A stretch of DNA of 64,000 bases from Leisingera aquaemixtae (GTDB taxonomy: Bacteria; Pseudomonadota; Alphaproteobacteria; Rhodobacterales; Rhodobacteraceae). Both the position numbers and the translations under genes were made by a program. The stretch covers positions 62,001 to 126,000 of the forward strand of contig NZ_CYSR01000022.1 in NCBI RefSeq assembly GCF_001458395.1, read 5' to 3'. Below the pieces are notes generated by a model. That model was given only the letters and a program-made list of their open reading frames with translations, did not search any database and was not told where the DNA came from. Positions 16,012 through 23,605 of this stretch are shown here, in pieces. Every line of letters begins with the position of its first letter. The stretch's first letter is position 1.

Positions 16012-16689
16012 ATGAAACATCTTATGCTTTCGACTTCGCTGATCGTCGCAACCGCAGTGCCCGCCTTTGCCGGCACAGAAACCGAAGCCGCCGGCAACGC
16101 CGAGGCCGAAGTTCAGATCCAAACTCCGGCAGCAGATGTCTCCGGCGAAGCCAACGTCTCGGGTGAGACCCAGGCCGACACCGGCACTCTGGAGCAAGAG
16201 GCTGAAGAGATGGCCAATGAGGTCGAAGCCGAGGCCGAAGAACTGGCGACCGAAGCCGAATCCGGTGCCGCTGAGCTGGCAAATGAAGCCGAAGCTGGCG
16301 CTGCCGAAGTGGAGCAGGAGGCCAGCGAGATGGCCACCGAGACCGAGAACGCGGCTGAAAGCATGTCGGACGCCGTCAACCCTGACGCGGACGGCCCGGC
16401 CATGGAACCGCTGGCCGAAGGCGAGCTGACCGCAGAAGCCCTGACCGGCGCGTGGACCTACGACTCCAAAGATGAACACATCGGCGAGGTGTCGCAGGTG
16501 ATCGTGAACACCAACGGCTCTGTCGAAGCGGTGATCATCGACGTTGGCGGGTTCCTGGGCATCGGCGAAAAGCCGGTCGAGCTGACCATGGGCGACCTGG
16601 ACATCGGCAAGGTTGATGGCGACATCCGCGTGAACACCCATCTGACCCGCGAAGAACTGGACGCTCTGCCCGAGTACCAGGCTGACTAA
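16012..16689 (+). CDS. Secreted PRC-barrel protein with Ala/Glu-rich repeat segment
   Basis: 225 residues. Signal peptide MKHLMLSTSLIVATAVPAFA is followed by a highly acidic low-complexity stretch (~30-135) built of E/A-rich near-repeats with periodic small residues, probably an extended helix or coiled coil. The last ~80 residues form a PRC-barrel (ALTGAWTYDSKDEHIGEVSQV ... VIIDVGGFLGIGEKPVEL). PRC-barrels bind proteins, ligands or membranes. The ATG at 16012 has AGGAG upstream. An EcfG-like promoter precedes it, so a periplasmic stress role is likely. A terminator hairpin follows. Confidence 0.8.
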   Translation: MKHLMLSTSLIVATAVPAFAGTETEAAGNAEAEVQIQTPAADVSGEANVSGETQADTGTLEQEAEEMANEVEAEAEELATEAESGAAELANEAEAGAAEVEQEASEMATETENAAESMSDAVNPDADGPAMEPLAEGELTAEALTGAWTYDSKDEHIGEVSQVIVNTNGSVEAVIIDVGGFLGIGEKPVELTMGDLDIGKVDGDIRVNTHLTREELDALPEYQAD

Positions 16690-16700
16690 CACACCCAGTT

Positions 16701-16727
16701 TCAAAGGGGCCGCCCAGGCCCCTTTGA
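16701..16727 (+). terminator. Hairpin after the PRC-barrel gene
   Basis: An 11-bp perfect stem (16701-16711 and 16717-16727, TCAAAGGGGCC arm) with a 5-base loop, 12 bp after the stop codon. There is no clear U tract afterwards. Confidence 0.6.
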
Positions 16728-16813
16728 CAGCCGCCGGTTTGCCCCCCGTCCCTTTGCCGGTTTCCTGCCTCGTACCGGCGTTTCGGGCAAACTTAACTGC
16801 CAGGCGGCCCTTC

Positions 16814-16844
16814 AAGGCCGGGTTCCGTAAAGGAGCCCGGCCTT
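16814..16844. terminator. Hairpin between convergent PRC-barrel and exoD genes
   Basis: A 13-bp stem with one G-T pair (16814-16826 and 16832-16844) and a 5-base loop. It probably ends the minus-strand exoD transcript, whose stop is at 16872. Confidence 0.5.
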
Positions 16845-16871
16845 TCGGGTGTTTAAGACACGCCGCCTGTG

Positions 16872-17459
16872 TCAGATCAGCCCGGCCGCCAGCGCCGTTG
16901 CGGCAGCCCCCAGCCCGGACAGTGTCAGCAAGGCAATCAGCCCGTCGCGGGTCAGCATCGCCACTGCCAGCAGGCTGACAGCAGCCCCTAGGATCGAAGA
17001 CGAGAAGGGTACGATCTCCAGCAGCGGCATCAGCGCGCCGCAGATCAGGCAGACCAGCCGGATGACGGTCAGAAAGGGCTGCCGCACCAGCGCAGGCAGG
17101 CGTTTTCCGGAATGCCGGTCCAGCCACCGCGCGGTCCGCTGCAGGCCCGCCGTCATTTTGCGCACGGTCTTGCCCTTGATCTCGCGGCGGCCCAGCCATT
17201 GCGGCAGCCAAAGATGCGTTCGCCCCAGCAGCATCTGTCCCGACACCAGGCAGATCATGACGCCGCAGGCGGAGGAGAACAGCGGCACCCCGCTCAGCGG
17301 CGAGACCACCGCCAGCGCCGGAACCGCCAGAACCGCCGACAGCGAACTGTGGCCAAGCTCCTCTGTCAGCTTGGCAACAGTGACCGGTCCGCTGCTGTCG
17401 CGGACAATGCGGCTGGTTTCCTGAAGGACCGCGGCAACGGGCTTTTTCGAAGGATTCAT
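16872..17459 (-). CDS. ExoD-family membrane protein
   Basis: 195 residues. A polar N-terminus (VTVAKLTEELGHSSLSAVLAVPALAVVSPLSGVPLFSS) runs into hydrophobic segments, with LIALLTLSGLGAAATALAAGLI at the C-terminus. This matches the ExoD family, named for exopolysaccharide synthesis in Sinorhizobium but of unknown biochemical action. On the minus strand, GGAAC-N17-CGTA at 17521-17496 ends about 36 bp upstream of the start and would give a ~29-nt leader, so general-stress control is likely. It converges with the PRC-barrel gene. Confidence 0.8.
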   Translation of the reverse strand: MNPSKKPVAAVLQETSRIVRDSSGPVTVAKLTEELGHSSLSAVLAVPALAVVSPLSGVPLFSSACGVMICLVSGQMLLGRTHLWLPQWLGRREIKGKTVRKMTAGLQRTARWLDRHSGKRLPALVRQPFLTVIRLVCLICGALMPLLEIVPFSSSILGAAVSLLAVAMLTRDGLIALLTLSGLGAAATALAAGLI

Positions 17460-17495
17460 CGGTTGCTGTCTCCGGCTGCTATTCTGCGCAACACC

Positions 17496-17521
17496 TACGT
17501 TTGGCCCGCCCGCAAAGTTCC
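17496..17521 (-). promoter_or_regulatory. EcfG-like promoter for exoD (GGAAC-N17-CGTA)
   Basis: Read on the minus strand: GGAAC (17521-17517), 17-base spacer, CGTA (17499-17496). It differs from CGTT in the last base, as in the phyR promoter of this window. Confidence 0.55.
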
Positions 17522-17593
17522 GTCTGCGACTGTCCTGCTGTCGGCCAGATCTCGCGCAGAACGGTTATTGGCGGTAATTTCGTTCACGCATCA

Positions 17594-17619
17594 GGAACCT
17601 TTCAGACCGGCGGCGCGTT
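17594..17619 (+). promoter_or_regulatory. EcfG-type promoter (GGAAC-N17-CGTT)
   Basis: GGAAC at 17594-17598 and CGTT at 17616-17619 with a 17-base spacer match the consensus exactly. Transcription from about 17626 would give a ~40-nt leader for the gene at 17667. Confidence 0.7.
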
Positions 17620-17666
17620 TCTGTGTTGGATCCCCAAGAGGGACTGACATGGAAAGGAGCATTAAA

Positions 17667-18155
17667 ATGACTCATCTGATCCGCACCACCGCCCTCGTTG
17701 CCGCCATGGCCACCGCAGCTGCTGCGGGCTCCCAGGTTTCCGAAATCGACGTGACCGCCGACCTGAGCGCGGTCGAGAACTACGAAGCTGCCAAAGTCTG
17801 GACCAGCCTTGAGACCGACCTGGAAACGGCTCTGGCTGAAAACCTCGTGGGCCAGATCGCGGGTGAAGGTGCCGAAGAGGCAGCGGAAATCCATATCGAA
17901 ATCGACTCTGTCTCCTTGGCAAGCAACTTCGAAAACGCGCTGGGCGTGGGCGAATGGATGCTCAAGGGCGACGTGGACATCGACATGCCCGATGCCTCCA
18001 AGGACATGCGTTATGACCTCACCGTCTCCGCGGATCAGGTCAACGCGTATTATCCCGAAGGCACCGATCCGGCCGTGGTGACCGTTGACAGCGAAATTTT
18101 CTACAACGCCATTATCGACGCTTTTGCCAGCAACGTCGCGTCGAAACTGAAGTAA
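17667..18155 (+). CDS. Periplasmic protein of unknown function, EcfG-controlled
   Basis: 162 residues. Signal peptide MTHLIRTTALVAAMATAAAAG is followed by a soluble acidic domain (EIDVTADLSAVENYEAAKVW, AEIHIEIDSVSLASNFENALG, DMRYDLTVSADQVNAYYPEG). I do not recognise the domain with confidence; beta-rich strands alternate with helices. The ATG at 17667 follows AAAGGAG; an ATG six codons earlier overlaps that site and is less likely. A consensus EcfG promoter lies 48 bp upstream. The small lipoprotein gene 10 bp downstream belongs to the same operon. An envelope role in stress is inferred. Confidence 0.75.
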   Translation: MTHLIRTTALVAAMATAAAAGSQVSEIDVTADLSAVENYEAAKVWTSLETDLETALAENLVGQIAGEGAEEAAEIHIEIDSVSLASNFENALGVGEWMLKGDVDIDMPDASKDMRYDLTVSADQVNAYYPEGTDPAVVTVDSEIFYNAIIDAFASNVASKLK

Positions 18156-18165
18156 GGAGGCCGTC

Positions 18166-18291
18166 ATGCGTATCCTGATCGCACTTCTGGCCCTTGCCGG
18201 ACTGGCGGCCTGCGAAACCACCGAAGGCTTCGGCCGGGACGTTTCGAACCTTGGCGATGAAATCACCGAGGAAGCGCAGGAAGCGCAATAA
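18166..18291 (+). CDS. Entericidin-like small lipoprotein
   Basis: 41 residues. A lipoprotein signal with lipobox LAAC (cysteine 16 in MRILIALLALAGLAAC) is followed by a short tail, ETTEGFGRDVSNLGDEITEEAQEAQ, which resembles the entericidin A/B family. These membrane lipopeptides are stress induced in enterobacteria under RpoS; here the equivalent general-stress control is EcfG. AAGGAGG precedes the ATG and the upstream gene ends 10 bp before, so it shares the EcfG promoter at 17594. The terminator at 18321 closes the unit. Confidence 0.82.
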   Translation: MRILIALLALAGLAACETTEGFGRDVSNLGDEITEEAQEAQ

Positions 18292-18320
18292 GCCAGGCTC
18301 CGCTTCCAGCGTATTCTGAT

Positions 18321-18357
18321 AACCCGGCGGCCTTTGGGCGCGCCGGGTTTTCTTTTA
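18321..18357 (+). terminator. Terminator after the entericidin-like gene
   Basis: A 9-bp stem (AACCCGGCG/CGCCGGGTT at 18321-18329 and 18341-18349) is followed by TTCTTTTATT. Confidence 0.88.
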
Positions 18358-18369
18358 TTCAGGATGAGC

Positions 18370-18394
18370 GGAACTTTTGCGGGGCAGGGGCGTT
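18370..18394 (+). promoter_or_regulatory. EcfG-type promoter with no gene downstream (GGAAC-N16-CGTT)
   Basis: GGAAC at 18370-18374, 16-base spacer, CGTT at 18391-18394: an exact consensus match. It lies just beyond the preceding terminator and points into a stretch that ends about 100 bp later in a strong terminator. Confidence 0.7.
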
Positions 18395-18399
18395 GACCT

Positions 18400-18500
18400 T
18401 GCAGATACCGGTCCGAAGTCCTCCCCCTATCCGGTTTGATCCGGCAGTTTCGGGCTTCCTTCAAGGCACCCGGGTTGTGGCCCCGGGTGCCCTTTTTTAT
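18400..18500 (+). ncRNA. Candidate EcfG-dependent small RNA (~100 nt)
   Basis: A transcript from the promoter at 18370-18394 would start near 18400 and stop at the terminator 18465-18498 (10-bp perfect stem GGCACCCGGG/CCCGGGTGCC, then CTTTTTTAT). No frame with a start codon exists inside. The middle part carries a CCTCCCCC run complementary to ribosome-binding sites, flanked by an ATACCGG/CCGGTTT pairing that could present it in a loop. The coordinates of the 5' end and the function are inferred. Confidence 0.6.
18465..18498 (+). terminator. Strong rho-independent terminator
   Basis: Stem 18465-18474 with 18482-18491, loop TTGTGGC, then C and six T residues. It is oriented with the plus strand, so it ends the candidate small RNA rather than the minus-strand phospholipase gene. 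Confidence 0.88.
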
Positions 18501-18534
18501 GTCTGCTGCCGCAGCCGGCCCAGGGCACCCGGGA

Positions 18535-20019
18535 TCAGACGATGTCCTCCGTGGCGCCCGGCAGCCGCTGCTGCAGCTCCGACATCTTGCCGGGGTCGTG
18601 CGGCACCAGCAGCCCGCGGCGCGCTTCCGGCCGGCGCACCTGATTGCGGCGCACCTCCTTCAGCCACCAGGCCGCGGCATGGGCCGGATCCAGCGCCTCG
18701 GCCGGCAGGTCTTCCTGCCACCAATGCCGCGCCAGGTTATTCCACAGCGTTTCAATTCGCCCGCGCTGGGTGATCCGCAAGGCCGCCTCGGTATCCCAGC
18801 GCATCGACCGTCCGTTGAGGTTGGCCGACCCGACCATGGCAAAATCCCTGTCAGTGACCAGCACCTTGCTGTGCACATAGATGATCGGCGACCCCGACAG
18901 GGTGGCAGGCGCATCGCGGGCGGCCATGCGCCGCTGGACCGGGCTGGCGATGCAGGCCCGGGTGCCAAAGGCCTCCGTCACCTCGTCCAGCGCTTCCGCC
19001 TGCAGCGCCATGCCATAACGCGCATCCAGATCGCGGTTGCCTTCAAACGCGACGTCATCGGGCAGGGCGGGCAGGATCAGGATCAGCGACAGCGCGGGGT
19101 TGCGGCGCGCCGCAGCGGCCAGTCCGCGCGCAATCGGGCTGGAGCGCAGAAACTGGGATTCCAGATAGATCAGGTTCTGCGCCCGCTCAAAGGCGGCCAG
19201 GTGGTCTTCCTCGATCTCCTTTAGCACTGTGCGGGGCGACAAGGCCCAGAACCCGAAACGGCGCGGCGCGGACATCGTGCGCCGGATCAGCTGGCCCTCG
19301 GGCGGCTGCTTGCGCAGGGCGATTTCATCGCGGAACCGCTCCAGATGGCGGGCCGCCTCTTCGGCTTCGGGGCCGCGCAGGATCAGCTGCACATCAGCCC
19401 AGGTCTCATGCGCGGGCAGATCATGCTCCTTGGTGTCATAACGGCGCCGGTTCAGGTCCAGGCCGCCGATGTACAGAACCTCCCGGTCGATCACCGCAAC
19501 CTTCTGGTGGTGCGACACCGGGTACAGCTGCGGCAGCCCGGGGCGGCTGGCCGCAGTCGGCCGCAGCCGCCGGGGCAGCTTGCGCAGTTTGCGCAGCACA
19601 AAGGGCGAAAACGCAAGCCGCGGCAGCAGCCCCGCCCGCGTCGGATGCAGCGCGGCGGCGACCGACAGCAGCGCAGCCTGCTCCGGAGCGAGCCCCGCCA
19701 TGATTTCCTGCGCCTGCGTCAGCGTCTTCTGCGCGGCGGCATGCAGCGGCGCAGCCATCACCGGGTCGAAATCGCTGACCACCAGCTGCACCCGGACCCC
19801 GCGCCGCAGCGCATCGGCAATCAGATCCGCCCAGGTGTCCCCGGTCTCCCGCGCCTCCGGGCTCAGCAGAGGGGTGGCGAAATCGAACAGGCGGAAACTG
19901 GCAAGAAGCTCACGCTGAGCACCCAGCACCGCACGTTCAAACGCGGGCCAGGCCTCTTCGGCAGTAATCAGCACCTCGAATTCCTCGCGGCGCTGTTCAG
20001 GTTGCGGCTCCTGCGGCAT
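18535..20019 (-). CDS. Phospholipase D-superfamily (cardiolipin synthase-like) protein
   Basis: 494 residues. Two HKD half-sites are visible: SHHQKVAVIDREVLYIGG near residue 168 and VHSKVLVTDRDFAMVGSANLNGRSM starting near 382, giving the paired H-x-K-x4-D active site. The family hydrolyses or transfers phosphatidyl groups; which lipid is used cannot be told. No membrane segment or signal peptide is evident. The ATG at 20019 follows CGGGAGAAAC, and the gene begins 23 bp before the histidine-kinase stop, so it is the last gene of the nepR-ecfG-kinase operon and should be stress induced. Confidence 0.85.
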   Translation of the reverse strand: MPQEPQPEQRREEFEVLITAEEAWPAFERAVLGAQRELLASFRLFDFATPLLSPEARETGDTWADLIADALRRGVRVQLVVSDFDPVMAAPLHAAAQKTLTQAQEIMAGLAPEQAALLSVAAALHPTRAGLLPRLAFSPFVLRKLRKLPRRLRPTAASRPGLPQLYPVSHHQKVAVIDREVLYIGGLDLNRRRYDTKEHDLPAHETWADVQLILRGPEAEEAARHLERFRDEIALRKQPPEGQLIRRTMSAPRRFGFWALSPRTVLKEIEEDHLAAFERAQNLIYLESQFLRSSPIARGLAAAARRNPALSLILILPALPDDVAFEGNRDLDARYGMALQAEALDEVTEAFGTRACIASPVQRRMAARDAPATLSGSPIIYVHSKVLVTDRDFAMVGSANLNGRSMRWDTEAALRITQRGRIETLWNNLARHWWQEDLPAEALDPAHAAAWWLKEVRRNQVRRPEARRGLLVPHDPGKMSELQQRLPGATEDIV

Positions 20020-21769
20020 GTTTCTCCCGATCCTGGTTTGGCGGTGCCGGCGGGACAGCCCCGGCCGCCGCGGGGAATCCCAGCCGGTAACTATAGCTGT
20101 CCTCAGTCTCGTACGTGTCAGCCTCGCCTTCAAGCTGGGTGGCAAACGCCAGCATCAGCCGCGCCCCGATGCCGGTCCCGTCGCTGGCATCTTCGGGGGC
20201 CACTACCGGTTTCCCCTTGGTGTTGGTAATCTCAAGCTCCAGCCAGTTTTCCGCGGTTTCGCGCAGGCTGATAAGAATTTCCGGCTTTCCGCCGGCGGGC
20301 ACCCCGGCGTTTTTGACCGCGTTGGTCATCGCCTCCGACACCAGCATCGACAAGGTCACCCCCTGATCCTGGCTCAGCGGCACCTGCACCAGGTCGGTGC
20401 TGATGGTCAGTTCCTGCCCGGCACCTGGGATCATCGCGCCGATTTCGGAAATCAGCGCGTCGATCAGGTCGCGGCTGTCGACCGTGGTGATATCGGGGTT
20501 GGTGTTCAGGCTGCGGTGAATGGTCGCCAGACCGCGCACGCGACGCTGCAGCTGCGCCAGCATCCGCCGCGCCTCCGGCGTCTGCGCGTTGCGGCTCTGC
20601 ATATTCATGATCGAGGCGACAAGCTGCAGGTTGTTCTTGACCCGGTGATGCACCTCGCGCAGCAGGATGGTCTTTTCTTCCAGGTCCAGCTCGCGCCGCC
20701 GCTCCGCTTCGCTGAGGATGGAGACCATCCGGTTGAACGACTGCTGCGCCTCGGCAAATTCACGCGGCGGCGCAACCAGGTCCAATGTAGGGTTTTCGCG
20801 CTCCCCCAGCGCATAGCGGCGCATCGCCGTGCGCAGCGCGCTGAGGTGGCGGATCACCATCCGCTGCAGCCCGAAGATCGCCACAGAAATCCCCGCAAGC
20901 CACATCAGCAGGGGAAAGGCCAGGGTCATCAGCGACACCGGGTTCCGGGCCGCCGACATCGCTTTGTCCACCGGCCAGCTGCCGATCACGGACACTTGCC
21001 CGGGAAGGATCTCGCTGACAGCAAAAAAACGCTCACGGCCAGAGCGGGAATCCTCGAAAAACGTATCGCCGGACAGGGTCACCAAGTCGCGCCGGGGCAC
21101 CGACACGGGCAGGGCCAGCGGGGCCTGCTGCTCGGGGATGCTTGCTGACAGGATTTCCCCCTGCGCATCAACGGTGACATATTGAATGCCGGTGTCCGGC
21201 GCCTCCGTTCCGGCCTGTGCAGCGCTGACCTTATGGGGAATCCCGATGGTCACATAACCCTTCAGGATGCCGTCCCGCAGCACCGGGCTGGTCGCCAGCA
21301 GGAAGCTGCTGCCCCCGCCCACCAAGTCGCGGCCCAAGGCAAAGGACAGGCGGGTCGTCTGCTGGGCTTTAAGGTACATCCATTTTTCGGACAGGTCGCG
21401 TGTCACACCGTCGGAGGCGCATTGAACGCTGCCATCCAGGGAGACGAAAGCGGCAAACGTGAAGGGGTTCGCTCCTTCGGCAAATGCCCTGAGCAGCCGC
21501 GTGCAGCTGTCGGCGTCGTCCGCCACCGGCAGGATTGCAGCAGCCAGACCCTCAGTCGCGCCGCCGGCGCGCTGAAGCAACTCCCGCTCCCTCGCCGCGG
21601 CCCGCTCAGTGCGGTCCAGCAGCGAGGCGTGCGACAGCCGGGTGGCTTCTTCCACCACTGCGTTGGTCTGGTACAGCGCAATCAATCCGAGCGGCAGCAA
21701 CGCAAGCGTCATCAGTGCCGCCAGCCGGACCAAAAGGCTGCCTGCGTGCAGCCGGGGCATTTTGATCAC
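19997..21769 (-). CDS. HisKA_2/HWE-type sensor histidine kinase of the general stress response
   Basis: 590 residues. An N-terminal membrane helix (LAALMTLALLPLGLIALYQT), a periplasmic sensing domain (~40-275), a second helix (VSLMTLAFPLLMWLAGISVAIFGL), a HAMP-like linker, then the phosphoacceptor box LLREVHHRVKNNLQLVASIMNMQSR near residue 372. The ATPase domain has the N-box EAMTNAVKNAG and a G-box near GTGIGARLML. Kinases of this class phosphorylate PhyR in the alphaproteobacterial partner switch (PhyK/PhyP type); some family members act mainly as phosphatases. It overlaps ecfG by 4 bp. The external signal is unknown. Confidence 0.88.
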   Translation of the reverse strand: MIKMPRLHAGSLLVRLAALMTLALLPLGLIALYQTNAVVEEATRLSHASLLDRTERAAARERELLQRAGGATEGLAAAILPVADDADSCTRLLRAFAEGANPFTFAAFVSLDGSVQCASDGVTRDLSEKWMYLKAQQTTRLSFALGRDLVGGGSSFLLATSPVLRDGILKGYVTIGIPHKVSAAQAGTEAPDTGIQYVTVDAQGEILSASIPEQQAPLALPVSVPRRDLVTLSGDTFFEDSRSGRERFFAVSEILPGQVSVIGSWPVDKAMSAARNPVSLMTLAFPLLMWLAGISVAIFGLQRMVIRHLSALRTAMRRYALGERENPTLDLVAPPREFAEAQQSFNRMVSILSEAERRRELDLEEKTILLREVHHRVKNNLQLVASIMNMQSRNAQTPEARRMLAQLQRRVRGLATIHRSLNTNPDITTVDSRDLIDALISEIGAMIPGAGQELTISTDLVQVPLSQDQGVTLSMLVSEAMTNAVKNAGVPAGGKPEILISLRETAENWLELEITNTKGKPVVAPEDASDGTGIGARLMLAFATQLEGEADTYETEDSYSYRLGFPAAAGAVPPAPPNQDREKHAAGAAT

Positions 21770-22323
21770 GCGGCGCCCTGCCGGGCAACGATCCCAGCGG
21801 TGACGGTGTCTGTCAGTTCCATTTTGCTGTCTTCACCCAAGTCCATCAGTTCGCTCAGCCGGGCGCGGGCGCGGTTCACACGGCTTTTGATGGTGCCGGT
21901 CTTCACACCGCACATCTCCGCCGCTTCTTCGTAGGAAAAGCCGCCTGCACCGACCAGCGTCAGTGCTTCGCGCTGTTCGTCGTTCAGCTGAGCAAAGGCC
22001 ACTTGAAAATCGCGCATGTGCAGCCGCCCATCGTGATCGGGTTTCTGCGCAAGAGTGGCAGACAGTGCCCCGTCGGCATCCTCGACCTCGCGTTTGCGCT
22101 TGCGGCGCAGCGAGTAATAGGTGTTGCGCAGAATGGTGAAAAGCCACGCCCGCATGTTGGACCCGTTCTCGAACTTGTCGATGTTCGTCCAGGCCTTCAC
22201 CAGCGTGTCCTGCACCAGATCATCGGCGGTGGCGCCGTTGCGGGTCAGGCTGATCGCAAAGGCGCGCAGGGCGCCCAGGTGGTTGACCAGGTCGTCTCTC
22301 GGGTCCTGTGCGGCGTCAGTCAT
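21766..22323 (-). CDS. ecfG: General stress sigma factor EcfG
   Basis: 185 residues. Region 2 (LTRNGATADDLVQDTLVKAWTNIDKFENGSNMRAWLFTILRN) and region 4 (LNDEQREALTLVGAGGFSYEEAAEMCGVKTGTIKSRVNRAR) have the EcfG/ECF15 sequence. It binds core polymerase and directs it to GGAAC-N16/17-CGTT promoters. It is held by NepR and released when phosphorylated PhyR takes NepR away. It overlaps nepR by 8 bp and the kinase by 4 bp. Many EcfG-type promoters surround it, including one driving its own operon, so positive autoregulation is expected. Confidence 0.95.
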   Translation of the reverse strand: MTDAAQDPRDDLVNHLGALRAFAISLTRNGATADDLVQDTLVKAWTNIDKFENGSNMRAWLFTILRNTYYSLRRKRKREVEDADGALSATLAQKPDHDGRLHMRDFQVAFAQLNDEQREALTLVGAGGFSYEEAAEMCGVKTGTIKSRVNRARARLSELMDLGEDSKMELTDTVTAGIVARQGAA

Positions 22324-22516
22324 CGGAGCGGTCCTTCTCAGAAGGTTCCGGTGCGGCGGGAGTCGACGCGCCTTTTTCCTTCAATTGCTTCAGCAGATCG
22401 GTGAACCGGTCAGGAACGGGCTCATTAGCGATCTCTTCGAAAGCCCGCTTGAGGTTTTCGTCTATGTCGCGGTCGGCCGTTTCCATGCGCGGCCGGGGGG
22501 GGTGTAGCTGTGTCAT
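22316..22516 (-). CDS. nepR: Anti-sigma factor NepR
   Basis: 66 residues with the NepR core DRDIDENLKRAFEEIANEPVPDRFTDLLKQL, the two-helix segment that binds EcfG or the sigma-like domain of PhyR, and flexible ends. It lies directly before ecfG with an 8-bp overlap. The start is uncertain: ATG 22516 or ATG 22525 (three codons longer); neither has a strong ribosome site. Longer frames would begin upstream of the EcfG promoter start point and are excluded. Confidence 0.9.
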   Translation of the reverse strand: MTQLHPPRPRMETADRDIDENLKRAFEEIANEPVPDRFTDLLKQLKEKGASTPAAPEPSEKDRSDD

Positions 22517-22546
22517 GCCATCCATCGGTTTTTTGCGCGGTTTTCT

Positions 22547-22579
22547 GGAACCAAAACGCATATTAAGGCGTATAGTTCC
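22547..22579. promoter_or_regulatory. Interleaved divergent EcfG promoters of phyR and nepR-ecfG
   Basis: On the minus strand GGAAC (22579-22575), 16 bases, CGTT (22558-22555) is a perfect match for nepR-ecfG. On the plus strand GGAAC (22547-22551), 17 bases, CGTA (22569-22572) serves phyR. The two promoters cover the same 33 bp, so polymerase can occupy only one direction at a time. Expected start points are about 22548 (minus) and 22579 (plus). Confidence 0.8.
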
Positions 22580-22608
22580 ATGTGTATTGCAAAAAAGGAC
22601 ATCACAAA

Positions 22609-23424
22609 ATGACCGCTCAATCGGGAGAACAGATCGCCAGCCAGATTGGTGCAAACTTGCCCTATCTGCGCCGCTATGCCCGTGCGCTGACTGGCAGCCA
22701 GAACAGCGGCGACCAATATGCACTGGCTTCGCTGGAGGCGATCCTGGCCGGTGACGCCGATTACGACAGCGTCCTGTCTCCAAAAGTGGCGCTGTTTCGT
22801 GTCTTCCATGCGATCTGGTCCTCCTCCGGCGCACCGTCGGCAGACGAGGATAGCGATGACGGCCTGGCCGCCAAGGCGCAGAAACATCTGCGGCGGCTGA
22901 CACCGAACACCCGCGAGGCGCTGCTGCTGCACACGATCGAGGAGTTCAGCGCAGCTGAAACAGGCACCATCATGGGGGTGGCTGAAAGCGAAGCCTCAGA
23001 GCTGATCTCGATCGCATACGAGGAGATGTCGCGGGCCACAGCGGGCAAGATCATGATTATCGAGGACGAAGCCGTCATTGCCATGGACCTGGAGGCGATC
23101 GTAACAGAGATGGGCCATCAGGTGACCGGCATCGCCCGCACCGAAGCCAGCGCGCTGGACCTGGCCGCCAAGGAAAGCGCCGATCTGATCCTGTCGGATA
23201 TCCAGCTGGCGGACAATTCCAGCGGCATCGACGCTGTCAACGGCATCCTGGCCAAGCACGGCGATTGCCCGGTGATCTTTATCACCGCTTTCCCGGAACG
23301 CCTGCTGACGGGCGAGGGGCCCGAACCTGCCTTCCTGATCTCGAAACCCTATACCGAGGAACAGGTGCGCTCGGCGGTGAGCCAAGCGATGTTCTTCTCC
23401 TCCACCGAAACCCTGAAAAGCTGA
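22609..23424 (+). CDS. phyR: PhyR, anti-anti-sigma response regulator
   Basis: 271 residues. The N-terminal ~140 residues are sigma-factor-like (IGANLPYLRRYARALTGSQNSGDQY, then LTPNTREALLLHTIEEFSAAETGTIMG). The C-terminal receiver begins MIIEDEAVIAMDLEAIVTEMGH, with the phosphoacceptor D197 in LILSDIQLAD and the conserved lysine in LISKPYTEEQV. When phosphorylated, the sigma-like part binds NepR and frees EcfG. It is divergent from nepR-ecfG and shares the overlapping promoter region. ATG 22609 follows AAAGGA; the longer frame would start near the transcription start. A terminator follows. Confidence 0.96.
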   Translation: MTAQSGEQIASQIGANLPYLRRYARALTGSQNSGDQYALASLEAILAGDADYDSVLSPKVALFRVFHAIWSSSGAPSADEDSDDGLAAKAQKHLRRLTPNTREALLLHTIEEFSAAETGTIMGVAESEASELISIAYEEMSRATAGKIMIIEDEAVIAMDLEAIVTEMGHQVTGIARTEASALDLAAKESADLILSDIQLADNSSGIDAVNGILAKHGDCPVIFITAFPERLLTGEGPEPAFLISKPYTEEQVRSAVSQAMFFSSTETLKS

Positions 23425-23451
23425 CACTGCCCGGCAGGGCGGGAGGCTGGC

Positions 23452-23484
23452 AGCCCGGGCCGCTATTGCGGTCCGGGCTTCTTT
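23452..23484 (+). terminator. Terminator after phyR
   Basis: A 12-bp stem with one G-T pair (23452-23463 and 23468-23479), loop TATT, followed by TCTTTG. Confidence 0.78.
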
Positions 23485-23605
23485 GTGCCCGGCCCTCGGC
23501 GGCGGCCTTTTGTTAATGGCCCCGCCCCGGGGAGGAGAACGGGGCGGGGCTTGCTGCCTTCCTGCAGGACGGGAGGGTGGCAGGAAGGCAAAACCGGTTC
23601 CGGTG

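Noticed and set aside
23555-23590. Stem-loop (11-bp arms) after dps as a terminator
   Set aside because: On the minus strand the T run comes before the stem rather than after it, so termination is doubtful.
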